Positions 35,398 through 44,629 of a stretch of 64,000 nucleotides of DNA are shown in pieces. Numbering within the stretch: position 1 is the stretch's first letter; every line of letters starts with the position of its first letter. Made by a program: the position numbers and the translations under genes. Source of the stretch: Acinetobacter rudis (GTDB taxonomy: Bacteria; Pseudomonadota; Gammaproteobacteria; Pseudomonadales; Moraxellaceae); NCBI RefSeq assembly GCF_000829675.1, contig NZ_BBRX01000019.1, forward strand, positions 1 to 64,000, read 5' to 3'. The notes below the pieces were generated by a model. It searched no databases. It saw only the letters and a list, made by a program, of their open reading frames with translations, and was not told the DNA's origin.

Positions 35398-36174
35398 TCA
35401 ATTTAAAATAAACTGATTGATTCTCTGCATACCTTGTTGTAGTAATCGTAGTTTTTCACAGTCCTGATCAAGCGCCAAAAAGCTTTCATTATCTAAAGCG
35501 GTTAAGCAGTATTCGATCCCCTGCTGGCTATTTAAAATTGGGAATCCAACTGCATTAATCCCAACCAGTAAATCACCCCTCACTACAGCCTGTTTTTGCA
35601 AGATGATCTGTTGTTTCATCGCTAAAAATGCGTCCCAATCTGTGGGGATAATGGCGCGATTTTGTTGCTTTGCTTGTTGCCACTCTGATTGCATCATAGG
35701 TTTAATCAATGCCTCTGGCATATATGAAGCAAATAAACGACCAGCAGCCGAGTTTAATAGCGGCATCACTGAGCCCACTTTGGTGACAATCGAAATTGCT
35801 TGATTAGACTCAATTGACTGAACAACAACAGGACCTTGTGGTGACCATTTACAGATTTGAATACCACAACCAACCTGTGCTTGTAAGGCATAAATTAAAT
35901 GCTGTACCAACTGCAATCGATCTGTATGCTGAATACAATTTAATCCTAAACGCCAGGCTTGATCACCCAATGCATATTGGCCGTCTTCAAGTTGCTGCGC
36001 ATAATTCATACGAATTAAACTCACCAGATAACGGTGAACTTTAGCTGGATGCATCGCAAGTTTTTGCGACAATTGTTTTAGAATAATGGGCTGATTATGT
36101 TCCAATAAAGCATTTAATACAGCTAATCCGACCTCTAGTGACTGTACACCAGCGGATATTTTTTCTTCACTCAT
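35398..36174 (-). CDS. IclR-family transcriptional regulator
   Basis: A 258-residue IclR regulator. The N-terminal winged helix reads LEVGLAVLNALLEHNQPIILKQLSQKLAMHPAKVHRYLVSLIRMNY. The C-terminal effector domain contains SVMPLLNSAAGRLFASYMP, the conserved IclR small-molecule site region, and ends with GINAVGFPILN. It is on the same strand as the permease upstream. IclR proteins include the homogentisate regulator HmgR, but the tyrosine dyad does not occur in this gene's own promoter, so a link to the 18-23 kb cluster is only a possibility. Confidence 0.88.
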   Translation of the reverse strand: MSEEKISAGVQSLEVGLAVLNALLEHNQPIILKQLSQKLAMHPAKVHRYLVSLIRMNYAQQLEDGQYALGDQAWRLGLNCIQHTDRLQLVQHLIYALQAQVGCGIQICKWSPQGPVVVQSIESNQAISIVTKVGSVMPLLNSAAGRLFASYMPEALIKPMMQSEWQQAKQQNRAIIPTDWDAFLAMKQQIILQKQAVVRGDLLVGINAVGFPILNSQQGIEYCLTALDNESFLALDQDCEKLRLLQQGMQRINQFILN

Positions 36175-36226
36175 TTAAATGCCCTTTCAGTACAACATCT
36201 CATTTTTTAGTTTGTTCAATATGATA

Positions 36227-36246
36227 ACAGCCCTCTATAGGGCTGT
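36227..36246 (-). terminator. Hairpin between permease and IclR gene
   Basis: ACAGCCCT (36227-36234), loop CTAT, AGGGCTGT (36239-36246). It lies just after the permease stop codon. No good U tract follows on the minus strand, so it is a weak or Rho-assisted terminator. Confidence 0.45.
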
Positions 36247-36279
36247 ATATCTTTTGTTAGCTTAGTTAATACAGTGCGA

Positions 36280-37692
36280 TTAATTAAATCTTTTTCTAAA
36301 ATATGCATGGATATGATCACGATATTTAAATGCGATCACCAGCCATATAAACCAAAATGGCGCAATATACATTCCCACACGTGTATCTTCTTCAAATAAC
36401 AAAGCAACCAGTGCAAAACCAAAGAAAACTAAACAGGCATAAGACAACACGATACCCGCAGGCATTTTGTATTTAGAGTTTTGATGCAAATCTGGACGTT
36501 TTTTTCGATAGGACAGATAAGCACACACCATCAGGCCCCAAACAAATAAAATCAAAATCGCGCATAAAGTAGAGAGCAATGTATAAAGTTGCATTACACT
36601 TGGGATAATCACTAAGAGTAAAACACCAATTAACATCCCAACCCCAGAGAAAAATAAACTCGAGAATGGAATCTTTTTATGATTAAGCTTTTCAAATACA
36701 TGCGGTGCATCTTTTTGGCATGCCAAACCAAATAACATTCGACTGGTACTAAAAATACCACTGTTCACAGCAGATAATGCAGACGTCAGTACCACAAAGT
36801 TCATGAGTGCTGCCGCAATATGAATACCAGCTAAAGTAAATACTTCAACGAATGGACTCTTTTCTGGAGAAACAAATTGCCATGAGGTAATCGAGATAAT
36901 ACAAATCAACGATAAAATATAGAACAGCATGATTCGAAGTGGAATGGAATTAATCGCTTTAGGTAAGTTTTTCTCAGGGTCCTTCGTCTCCCCTGCAGTA
37001 ATCCCAAGTAGCTCAACGCCCATAAATGAGAAGATTGCGATCTGGAAACCAGCAATAAAACCAAAAGCACCATTTGGAAAGATTGTACCTTGTTGTACGA
37101 TGTGTGAAAGCGATGCTTCAACACCATTTGGTGAGGTAAAACCAGTAAAGATCATGTAGAAACCTACCACGATCAACACCAAGATTGCTAAAACCTTAAT
37201 GACTGCAAACCAAAATTCGATTTCACCAAAATTCTTCACTGAAAAGAAGTTTACACAGACTAAAAATATCAATGAACAGACAGCGGGTATCCATAAACTT
37301 AAATCAGGGAACCAAAACTGAATATACCCCCCGATGACCACCACATCACCAATACAACTAATGACCCAACACAGCCAATAACTCCAGCCTAGAAAAAAAC
37401 CAGCTCGAGCACCTAGATATTCACTGGTAAAATCCACGAAAGAATTATAAGAACTATTTGATAATAACAATTCACCAATGGCTCGCATCATGAGGAACAT
37501 GAAGAAGCCAACCACCATATAAGTGAGGATAATCGATGAACCAGATAGATGAATTGTTTTACCTGAACCCATGAAGAGACCCGAGCCAATTGCTCCACCT
37601 AATGCAATCAACTGGATATGGCGATTATTTAATCCTTTATGTAGTTCTGGCGGTGCTTGTGCTGAATCATGCTGTGACTTCTCTACGTCCAT
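36280..37692 (-). CDS. APC-family amino acid permease (CycA-like)
   Basis: A 470-residue permease with 12 helices. The N-terminus HKGLNNRHIQLIALGGAIGSGLFMGSGKTI and the FVVLTSALSAVNSGIFSTSRMLFGLA block resemble the D-serine/D-alanine/glycine transporter CycA and proline/GABA permeases. It differs from the AroP-like protein at 20862, which has a shorter loop and an aromatic-type signature. Substrate not certain. Confidence 0.82.
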   Translation of the reverse strand: MDVEKSQHDSAQAPPELHKGLNNRHIQLIALGGAIGSGLFMGSGKTIHLSGSSIILTYMVVGFFMFLMMRAIGELLLSNSSYNSFVDFTSEYLGARAGFFLGWSYWLCWVISCIGDVVVIGGYIQFWFPDLSLWIPAVCSLIFLVCVNFFSVKNFGEIEFWFAVIKVLAILVLIVVGFYMIFTGFTSPNGVEASLSHIVQQGTIFPNGAFGFIAGFQIAIFSFMGVELLGITAGETKDPEKNLPKAINSIPLRIMLFYILSLICIISITSWQFVSPEKSPFVEVFTLAGIHIAAALMNFVVLTSALSAVNSGIFSTSRMLFGLACQKDAPHVFEKLNHKKIPFSSLFFSGVGMLIGVLLLVIIPSVMQLYTLLSTLCAILILFVWGLMVCAYLSYRKKRPDLHQNSKYKMPAGIVLSYACLVFFGFALVALLFEEDTRVGMYIAPFWFIWLVIAFKYRDHIHAYFRKRFN

Positions 37693-37903
37693 TAAACCTT
37701 ACCTATAAAACCAAACCTTGATGAAATACATCATCTTCTGGCCGCACAGTATAACGCCATACGTACTGAGTTTTAGCATATAAGTAGTTGAAAAAATTGA
37801 CCCCCAGTCTAAACATCATGGTTAAAATCGATCTTTTTATGCGTCTTTGATAAATATTAAATAGACAATATCACCCCAGCTTAAACAGATCATCCAGACA
37901 ATA

Positions 37904-38665
37904 TTAAGGTGCGTATTCTTGTAAATACCTAGGTATAACATAATCTTTACCATTAAATTTTAAAATATGGCTACGCTTATTTTCAGTGCTATTGACCTGT
38001 TCACAATCTGTTTTGATCCAGCGATAACTCTCATCTAGTTCTTTAGTATTAATCCGTAAATCAAACATGCCATGATGCTGGGTATCTAATATAACAACTG
38101 TACTGTTCCTACTATGATTGTCAGCATTACAACGCCCATCATTCTCACCTTGCCCCAAATTTACTCTTAAATGACTTAACACTTTTTTATGCTGTTTTAA
38201 ATCGTACAGATTAAGCATCGTATAAGCATAGGGATTCACTGAAGATGAATTAGCAAAACTAAGACGTAGTCCTATCGCTCTTAACTGTGGTTGTAATTGA
38301 TACACTGCCGTGTCGATACGGATATCATTTAGCTCCACTGCATCAGAAGTATAAGATGTTGGGTCAATATAGTGATCCAATAACTTTAACTGCCGAGTAT
38401 CTGCGGTCAGTAAATGCAGTTGATAGGTTTGTCCCGCATCGCCAGATTTGATCGCATCTGGATCACCCAACTGAAAAATTAGCAGAGCACGGTCTTGTTG
38501 CTGAGGTAAAACCTTACAATCCCCAATATAGCCCTGTTCTAGGCTGAGATTAGCTTGTTTTAAAATTGAATCGGTAAAATTATGCTCTTCACAAATATTG
38601 GCATATGCCAATGAACCAATAGTTAATAATAATGCGCCTAATATTAATTTAAGTTTTAATTGCAT
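37904..38665 (-). CDS. Secreted protein of unknown function, 253 aa
   Basis: A protein with a signal peptide ending near AYA at about residue 22 and a beta-rich mature part with six Cys residues (NICEEH, GDCKVL, DGRCNAD, TDCEQV and others), so disulfides in the periplasm are likely. No catalytic motif is recognised. Monocistronic. Confidence 0.6.
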   Translation of the reverse strand: MQLKLKLILGALLLTIGSLAYANICEEHNFTDSILKQANLSLEQGYIGDCKVLPQQQDRALLIFQLGDPDAIKSGDAGQTYQLHLLTADTRQLKLLDHYIDPTSYTSDAVELNDIRIDTAVYQLQPQLRAIGLRLSFANSSSVNPYAYTMLNLYDLKQHKKVLSHLRVNLGQGENDGRCNADNHSRNSTVVILDTQHHGMFDLRINTKELDESYRWIKTDCEQVNSTENKRSHILKFNGKDYVIPRYLQEYAP

Positions 38666-38883
38666 TCGCTATTCTTTCAGTTGGTTTTCATCCTATATTC
38701 ATAACAGATATACAGTGGGAATCGAAGTACTTCGATAAAAGATTAAAATTTATTTTCATCCCGACTTACATGCAAAAATTAAGATCATTTTTAGTCCTGA
38801 TCAAGTGAAAGGTTTATCTTAAGTCACGAAACTGTAGCCAATTATTTTTACCATGGCGATATTTTAATCACTCAAAGAACATC

Positions 38884-40443
38884 ATGGAAAAGAAATACTT
38901 ATCACTACTTATCTTGAGCACCACTTTAGCTTTAACAGCCTGTGGTGATGATAAAGACAACAGCCAAGGAGAGGCCAAAACCTTAAGTAAAGATACAGCT
39001 TTAGCTTTGGGCAATGATCAATGTTGGCATGCTGGGGTGCTTAGCGAAACAGGGATTGATACGAATCGAAACGGCTTATTAGACAAAAATGAAGTCAAAG
39101 AGAAAACCGTACGCTGTGGTAAAAATCTTTTTGCTCAAGGCGCCATTATGCCCTATAGCATTTTAGGAAAATATAGCGCTAATGCGGGGATTATTGATAG
39201 TAATTTTGAATTACGCCAAGGAGGTTATGGCTCTGACTTAGCTGCGCACCCAACCGAGAAAACACAGTTTTATGCACTCACTGACCGCGGACCAAATGCA
39301 GACTATAACGATGGAGTACATGGTGCAGGTAAAATTTTCCCAAGACCTGACTATGTACCTAAAATTGGCCTGTTTGAAGTTCAAGAAAATGGTTCTATTA
39401 AGCAGCTAAAAACAATCACATTAAAAGATAGAAACGGTAAAGATATTACAGGTTTACCCAATACAGCTGCCTTAGGAGGCACTGGCGAAACACCATATGA
39501 TCTTCAGGGCAGAGTCATCACGATGAATCCTGAGCAACCTTATGATCCTATCAACAATCCAATGCGTTTAGATGATTATGGCCTAGACAGTGAAGGTTTG
39601 GCTGCACTCAAAGATGGGACTTTCTGGGTCAGTGATGAGTATGGTCCACATATCGTGCATTACGCTGCGGATGGTCGAGAAATCGAACGAATTAATCCTT
39701 TTAGCGCAGATAAACGTAATAAATATACTCTTCCCAACGAATTTAGTTACCGCCGCCCAAATCGTGGGATGGAAGGATTAACCATTACACCAGATCAAAA
39801 AACACTCGTAGGCATCATGCAATCGACCATGAACCTTCCGACCAGCGCTGTAAATAAATCAACGTTGACTCGTATTATCAGCATTGACTTAGCAAGTGGT
39901 AAAATGCAGCAATTCCTATATCGTCAAGAAGGTAATGCATTTTCAAACTCAGCGATCGTTGCTTTAAACGATCATGAGTTTTTAGTTCTAGAACGCGATG
40001 AAGGTTTTTATCTTAAAGATCCACAAAAAGCGACAAAACGTGTTTATAAGATCGATTTGAATCAAGCGACAAACTTACATACAGTGGCTGAGAATAATGA
40101 ACTTAAACAAGATAAAAAGTTAGGTTTAACTATTGCAGGACAAACCCTAGAGCAATATGTATTAGATAAAGGTTGGGATGGGCTGAACGCATTAAACATA
40201 CGCCCTGCTCCTAAAACCTTAGTGGTTGATATGATCAAACAAGTTGATTATGCCCATGACAAAATGGAAGGAATTTGGCTTATTGATGATACCCACCTTG
40301 GCCTACTCAACGATGATGATTTTGGACTATGGAAAAATAGCCAAGGGCTTGAACAAAAATACCTAGACCTTAATTACACGCGTCTAGATCGTTCGACTTT
40401 ATACATTGTAGATAACTTAAAAATGACCACAAAAAAATCATAA
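38884..40443 (+). CDS. Esterase-like/phytase-like lipoprotein
   Basis: A 519-residue lipoprotein with lipobox ALTAC at about residue 20. The body matches the esterase-like activity of phytase (Phytase-like) family with a beta-propeller layout: LAAHPTEKTQFYALTDRGPNAD, then DSEGLAALKDGTFWVSDEYGPHIV, RGMEGLTITPDQKTL and FLVLERDEGF. Early residues include DTNRNGLLDKNE, an EF-hand-like Ca2+ loop. Related proteins hydrolyse phosphate or ester substrates at the cell surface. Substrate unknown. Confidence 0.8.
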   Translation: MEKKYLSLLILSTTLALTACGDDKDNSQGEAKTLSKDTALALGNDQCWHAGVLSETGIDTNRNGLLDKNEVKEKTVRCGKNLFAQGAIMPYSILGKYSANAGIIDSNFELRQGGYGSDLAAHPTEKTQFYALTDRGPNADYNDGVHGAGKIFPRPDYVPKIGLFEVQENGSIKQLKTITLKDRNGKDITGLPNTAALGGTGETPYDLQGRVITMNPEQPYDPINNPMRLDDYGLDSEGLAALKDGTFWVSDEYGPHIVHYAADGREIERINPFSADKRNKYTLPNEFSYRRPNRGMEGLTITPDQKTLVGIMQSTMNLPTSAVNKSTLTRIISIDLASGKMQQFLYRQEGNAFSNSAIVALNDHEFLVLERDEGFYLKDPQKATKRVYKIDLNQATNLHTVAENNELKQDKKLGLTIAGQTLEQYVLDKGWDGLNALNIRPAPKTLVVDMIKQVDYAHDKMEGIWLIDDTHLGLLNDDDFGLWKNSQGLEQKYLDLNYTRLDRSTLYIVDNLKMTTKKS

Positions 40444-40584
40444 GTCCGATTTAAAGCTGATCATCACCGATGATGTGATGATCAGTCATTAACTCGATGA
40501 AATACTCGTTCAATAACAGTTGATCACCTTTTCATCTATACCTAAAATTATCTTAGCAATCATTGGTATATATTTAGGAAATTG

Positions 40585-41190
40585 ATGAAAACACTTTGCA
40601 TCACCACAGGCTTAATCGCTTTAGTACTCCCAGCAACTAGTTTTGCGATAGACCCTTCATATCAAGATCAAATTAGCTGTAAAAATTGGCGTCTTCAACT
40701 TAATGAAGTCATGCAATTTCCATCCTTTGTAAAAACTACTGCATTTAAAAAAGAGTTTAAACAAACTAAATCAAGTGATGAAGACGAAGGCGATTATTAT
40801 GTTGATATCTATCAACCGCGCCAACCACAGCAGTTATATACTGCTGCAATCCGTAGTGTTACAACAGATGCAGGTTATGGTGGAGAATGGACTTCAGCAG
40901 GATTTAACGTTGAACTAAACGGCCAACTTCCCTTGATTTTAAAACAAGCACAGCAGCATCTCAATATTAAGCAGTGGTCTCAAATTAGCAGAACCCATGA
41001 GCATTATAATGATCAGGGTGAAGTCATTAAATCAGCCAAAACCACTGAATATTATGCAATGCAATTTTATCCAAATCAGGCACGCGTCATACTCATTTCT
41101 AAAGACCCTTTTGATCAAATGATCAATGTAAATTGTCGTGCCATTGAGGGTGATATCAAACAGTATCGCAACGACTTTAAATCATTCTAA
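40585..41190 (+). CDS. Secreted protein of unknown function, 201 aa
   Basis: A protein with a signal peptide (MKTLCITTGLIALVLPATSFA) and two mature Cys (ISCKNW, NVNCRA) near each end that could form a disulfide. An in-frame TTG lies just before the ATG at 40585; the AGGAA at 40577 fits the ATG. It is followed by a strong terminator and has no recognised family. Confidence 0.6.
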   Translation: MKTLCITTGLIALVLPATSFAIDPSYQDQISCKNWRLQLNEVMQFPSFVKTTAFKKEFKQTKSSDEDEGDYYVDIYQPRQPQQLYTAAIRSVTTDAGYGGEWTSAGFNVELNGQLPLILKQAQQHLNIKQWSQISRTHEHYNDQGEVIKSAKTTEYYAMQFYPNQARVILISKDPFDQMINVNCRAIEGDIKQYRNDFKSF

Positions 41191-41208
41191 TTAAATATCG
41201 TAAAAATA

Positions 41209-41237
41209 GGCTGCCATAATTTTAGCAGCCTTTTTTT
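41209..41237 (+). terminator. Rho-independent terminator
   Basis: GGCTGC (41209-41214), loop of 10, GCAGCC (41225-41230) and T7. It ends the transcript of the 201-aa secreted protein. Nothing else is supportable between here and the OsmC gene at 41452. Confidence 0.85.
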
Positions 41238-41451
41238 ATTCATCATGGTCATTCTAAAAAGTACAGTTTCATCAAAAGATGAAAAACTTAAAAAGAAAGA
41301 TAGGTATGAGGTAGGTTTACAGAAAAATAATAAAAGCCGCATGATCGACACAGCGATCAAAGAGCATATTGCTCTTTATAGCGCAGGCTTTATTTTACTC
41401 ATCGCTTAATTTATTGCGAAGTACTTTATTAAAATGCAGGAAGCATGACTT

Positions 41452-41994
41452 ATGTTAATAAATGGTATTGAAACTGAAAATCTTGCAGGGTTTGCACAAA
41501 GTGTTAGCCAAGATCCTCAAGTCGGCCAAGTCTCTTTTGCAGTAGAAACCGACTGGAAAGGTGGCTGTAAGAGTACAACCTCAGTACACGAGTGGTATAT
41601 GGCTGGGGAAAGAAAAGCAAAAACATTTAAGATCGAAGCCGATGAACCAGAGGAACTATTGGGTGAAAATACAGCCCCAAATCCTCAAGAACTGCTCTTG
41701 GCTGCAATTAATGCCTGTATGACAGTGGGATATGTTGCTACGGCAGCCGTGATGGGTGTCAAAATTAACTCACTTAAAATTAAAGCATCGGGTGCCTTAG
41801 ATTTACAAGGCTTTCTGGGCTTAAATGACGCTATTCCACCCGGCTATGAAAACATTGATTATGAGGTGATCATTGATGGTGATGGTACAGCAGAACAATA
41901 TCAAGCCATCCACGATACTGTGATTAAAACCTCACCAAATCGCTGGAATGCTGCTCATCCGATCCACCTAAACGCGACATTAAAACACAATTAA
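41452..41994 (+). CDS. OsmC-family protein
   Basis: A 180-residue OsmC/Ohr-fold protein. The redox Cys residues expected in this family are at NACMTVGYVAT (second Cys) and GGCKSTTSV (first Cys-like position). It carries PNPQELLLAAINACM, the strongest family signature. OsmC and Ohr reduce organic hydroperoxides with a thiol partner; this subgroup is not clearly either. The ATG has AGGAAG upstream. Confidence 0.85.
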   Translation: MLINGIETENLAGFAQSVSQDPQVGQVSFAVETDWKGGCKSTTSVHEWYMAGERKAKTFKIEADEPEELLGENTAPNPQELLLAAINACMTVGYVATAAVMGVKINSLKIKASGALDLQGFLGLNDAIPPGYENIDYEVIIDGDGTAEQYQAIHDTVIKTSPNRWNAAHPIHLNATLKHN

Positions 41995-42112
41995 TTTATT
42001 ATATCGGGGCTGTTGTTGGACAGCAGCTCCTGAGTCTAGTTGACCCTATCATATTCAACTCCCCTCCTTGAGTTATTCAACATCAATTTCTTCATGTTTA
42101 TCTCGGTAAATT

Positions 42113-42631
42113 TTTAAATTCAAAACACACATCACTTTTGAATTCAAATTACATCAGGCGTCAGCCTGTGGATAAAGTTATCCACAAGAAATCAATGCTC
42201 GCATTTTAAATTCAAAATTTCAAAACGAACAATCCTGCTCGTTTGAATTCAAAAATATTTGCTCAAGCCTGCTGTGGATAAGTGTAAAATATCGGGATAT
42301 TAATTTTTGAATTTAAACTTAATGTCGAGAGTTAAGCGTGTAATCCTTTAATTCAGCCTCACTCTAATTTAAATTCAAAGTATAACAAGCTCACTTCATT
42401 GCCATTTGAATTCAAATATAACGACCCAAGACAAACCACTTTTTAAATTCAAAAGTCATCGTCATTTCAATAAAGTTTTAAATTTAAAAAATTATGCTCA
42501 ATTACTTTTGAATTTAAATTAACACTTGTAATTCCTTGATGATTTTCCAGATCAGAAATGAATTTAAAGTTCTTTATTGCTTTTTCCATACTTTAGCCAC
42601 AACATTGTGCTAATTTGTTTTTAAATTCAAA
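42113..42631. repeat. Array of TTTRAATTYAAA palindromes
   Basis: Eleven exact matches to the 12-bp palindrome TTTRAATTYAAA start at 42113, 42137, 42205, 42242, 42306, 42368, 42405, 42442, 42477, 42507 and 42620, and one degenerate copy is at 42557. Six read TTTAAATTCAAA on one strand or the other, or related forms, and several are perfect TTTGAATTCAAA. Spacing is 24-113 bases, often about 35-37 or 62-68. The block fills the 654-base gene-free region before the mltB-like gene, which holds no ORF. I noticed no such cluster elsewhere in the window. A dense palindromic array implies a cooperative DNA-binding protein; which one is unknown. Confidence 0.85.
42167..42281. other. Cluster of three perfect DnaA boxes
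   Basis: TTATCCACA occurs three times in 115 bases: inverse at 42167-42175, direct at 42178-42186 (a head-to-head pair 2 bases apart) and inverse at 42273-42281. This is the strict consensus DnaA box. They are interleaved with the TTTRAATTYAAA palindromes. The dnaA gene is not in the window, so the locus may be a DnaA-titration/reactivation site or an origin-like element rather than oriC. Inference from motif density. Confidence 0.75.
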
Positions 42632-42648
42632 AATAATTTTGGAATCCT

Positions 42649-43941
42649 ATGCTGCGTCTTTCACTATTCTTTACGGCTGTCTCATTATTTAACAGCCAAC
42701 TTCATGCCGATTTGGTTATTAATGGCTCAAGCACTAGCAGCCCAGCTGTTCAAACAACAACTGCTAGCTCAAATTATAAGCCAAATAATAATTTCCAAAG
42801 CTGTATCGCTGGCCTACGTTCTCAAGCCATCTCAGCTGGCGTAACATCTTCAAATTATGATCTTTATACGCGTAATCTCACGCCTGATTATTCAGTCATT
42901 GATAAATTGAACTATCAACCAGAATTCTCTACACCAATTTGGGATTATTTATCTGGTCTAGTCGATGACGAACGTGTAGCGAAAGGCCGTGAAATGCTCA
43001 AGCAACACCAAAATGTATTACAACGCGTTTCATCAAGCTATGGTGTACCAGCAGAGACAGTTGTCGCTGTTTGGGGTGTAGAAAGTAATTTCGGTGATAT
43101 TTCTGGGAAGTATCCACTATTACAAGCACTAGGCACTTTAAGTTGTGAAGGACGCCGACAGGCTTATTTCCGTGGTGAATTTTTTGCAACGATGCGTATT
43201 TTGCAACGTGGCGATTTAAGACAAGAGCAAATGGTCGGTTCATGGGCAGGAGCTTTTGGACATACTCAATTTATGCCATCGACATATGAAGAACTCGCTG
43301 TTGACTTTGATGGTGATGGACGTCGCGATCTAGTATCAAGCACAGCCGATGCTTTAGCTTCTACTGCAAACTTTTTGAAAAAACGTGGCTGGCAAACGGG
43401 TATGCCATGGGGCTTTGAAGTGAAAGTGCCAAGTGGTATGTCTATTTCGGGTGAAAGCCGTCGTAACAAGAAAGCGTTGAGTTACTGGAGTGGTCAAGGA
43501 TTAACACGAGTTGATGGTCGCCCACTACTACAAGGCAACTTAACATCTGCAACACCTGCAGGCTTAATGGCACCAAGTGGTCCAAATGGCCCTGTATTCC
43601 TCGTATTTAAAAACTTTGATGCTATCTATAGCTACAATGCTGCTGAGAGTTATGCACTTGCTATTGCGCATTTATCTGACCGTCTTCAAGGTGCAGGCCC
43701 AATCCAAACGGCTTGGCCAACACCAGATCCAGGCACATCACGTGCAGAACGTCGTGAAATTCAGAACTTCCTGCTAAAAAGAGGTTATGACATTGGTGCA
43801 GCAGATGGACTCATTGGTGACAAAACACGTCAAGCAATCCGCACCGAACAAACTCGACTTGGTTTAGCACCAAGTGGTCGTGCTGGACAGCAAATCTTAA
43901 AGGCATTCCGCGAAGAAACTGCACGCATGATGCTTCAATAA
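42649..43941 (+). CDS. Lytic murein transglycosylase (MltB-like) with PG-binding domain
   Basis: A 430-residue periplasmic enzyme with a signal peptide (MLRLSLFFTAVSLFNSQLHA). The SLT/MltB catalytic domain has VVAVWGVESNFGDISGKYP, where the Glu in VESN is the expected acid catalyst, followed by SWAGAFGHTQFMPSTY. The C-terminal peptidoglycan-binding domain reads IQNFLLKRGYDIGAADGLIGDKTRQAI. It cleaves glycan strands to 1,6-anhydro products. Its promoter region is the palindrome/DnaA-box array. Confidence 0.9.
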   Translation: MLRLSLFFTAVSLFNSQLHADLVINGSSTSSPAVQTTTASSNYKPNNNFQSCIAGLRSQAISAGVTSSNYDLYTRNLTPDYSVIDKLNYQPEFSTPIWDYLSGLVDDERVAKGREMLKQHQNVLQRVSSSYGVPAETVVAVWGVESNFGDISGKYPLLQALGTLSCEGRRQAYFRGEFFATMRILQRGDLRQEQMVGSWAGAFGHTQFMPSTYEELAVDFDGDGRRDLVSSTADALASTANFLKKRGWQTGMPWGFEVKVPSGMSISGESRRNKKALSYWSGQGLTRVDGRPLLQGNLTSATPAGLMAPSGPNGPVFLVFKNFDAIYSYNAAESYALAIAHLSDRLQGAGPIQTAWPTPDPGTSRAERREIQNFLLKRGYDIGAADGLIGDKTRQAIRTEQTRLGLAPSGRAGQQILKAFREETARMMLQ

Positions 43942-43965
43942 GCTGCTGATCACTCCGATAAAATG

Positions 43966-43999
43966 ATGCCCCCAAGATAGCGAAGTATCTTGGGGGCAT
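43966..43999. terminator. Strong hairpin between convergent genes
   Basis: ATGCCCCCAAGATA (43966-43979), 6-base loop, exact complement at 43986-43999. A 14-bp stem between the mltB-like gene and the convergent 125-aa gene. No long T tract, so it may act as a transcription stop or an RNA 3' protective stem. Confidence 0.65.
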
Positions 44000-44046
44000 G
44001 TTCATTTCTACTCAATCTAAAGTTTTAAAAATCTAAATTCAGATGA

Positions 44047-44424
44047 CTATTCAATCGCAGATTGATCAATTTTTACAGCTTCTAAAATATCCCAAAATAC
44101 TGAAGTAACATCTTGAGTAAGATTGATATTGTTAAAAATTTCATATGCACCAATAGTGACATCAGTATCACTTGGTAACTGCTTTTGCTCTTCATCAATC
44201 AGCTGATGAATAGGCAATAATGTTTGTTTGATCTGTAAATGTAAGACTTCGCTAAACTCTATATTTTCATCTTCAAGTTCAATCATTTGCTCATTGAAAA
44301 ATGGCAATAAAATCGAATAAAGATATGGTTGTATCTCAGTAATATCAAAGATCTCGACATCACGACTTTGCTCAATAGTACTGATATGATCATTAACTTC
44401 CAAAAGGATATGATAATAACTCAC
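44047..44424 (-). CDS. Hypothetical acidic protein, 125 aa
   Basis: A 125-residue, strongly acidic, soluble protein (many Glu/Asp, few basic residues) with no signal peptide or Cys. The gene is followed by a strong hairpin and has its own upstream region. I do not recognise the family. Confidence 0.55.
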   Translation of the reverse strand: MSYYHILLEVNDHISTIEQSRDVEIFDITEIQPYLYSILLPFFNEQMIELEDENIEFSEVLHLQIKQTLLPIHQLIDEEQKQLPSDTDVTIGAYEIFNNINLTQDVTSVFWDILEAVKIDQSAIE

Positions 44425-44571
44425 GCTGTTCTCCTACAATTACACAATCTGATGCCAATACATCTAATTTAGCCGAAAAAGCTCTTCTTATCCATAAAAG
44501 CCTTTTATTAATCAGGTATTCTAGACATAAATTCCAAAATCACCACATTCCATAAAAATTAGATGTTAAAA

Positions 44572-44604
44572 AAAGACGAACAGCACATTCTGCTGTTCGT
44601 CTTT
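44572..44604 (-). terminator. Terminator of purC
   Basis: AAAGACGAACAGCA (44572-44585), loop CATTC, complement 44591-44604, followed on the minus strand by a U tract (TTTTTAACA). It closes the purC transcript. Confidence 0.85.
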
Positions 44605-44629
44605 AATTCAGAAATCTTAAAGTGATGAC

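Noticed and set aside
35398..36174. Naming the IclR regulator HmgR
   Set aside because: It is about 12 kb from the tyrosine genes, next to a different permease, and its promoter lacks the shared dyad; the link is untested.
42167..42281. Calling the 42 kb DnaA-box cluster the chromosomal oriC
   Set aside because: dnaA, dnaN, recF, gyrB, rpmH and rnpA are absent from the window; I keep it as an origin-like or titration-like site only.
42113..42631. CRISPR array or tandem repeat explanation for the 42 kb palindromes
   Set aside because: Repeat units are only 12 bases and palindromic, spacers vary from about 12 to 56 bases and are AT-rich, and no cas gene is present.
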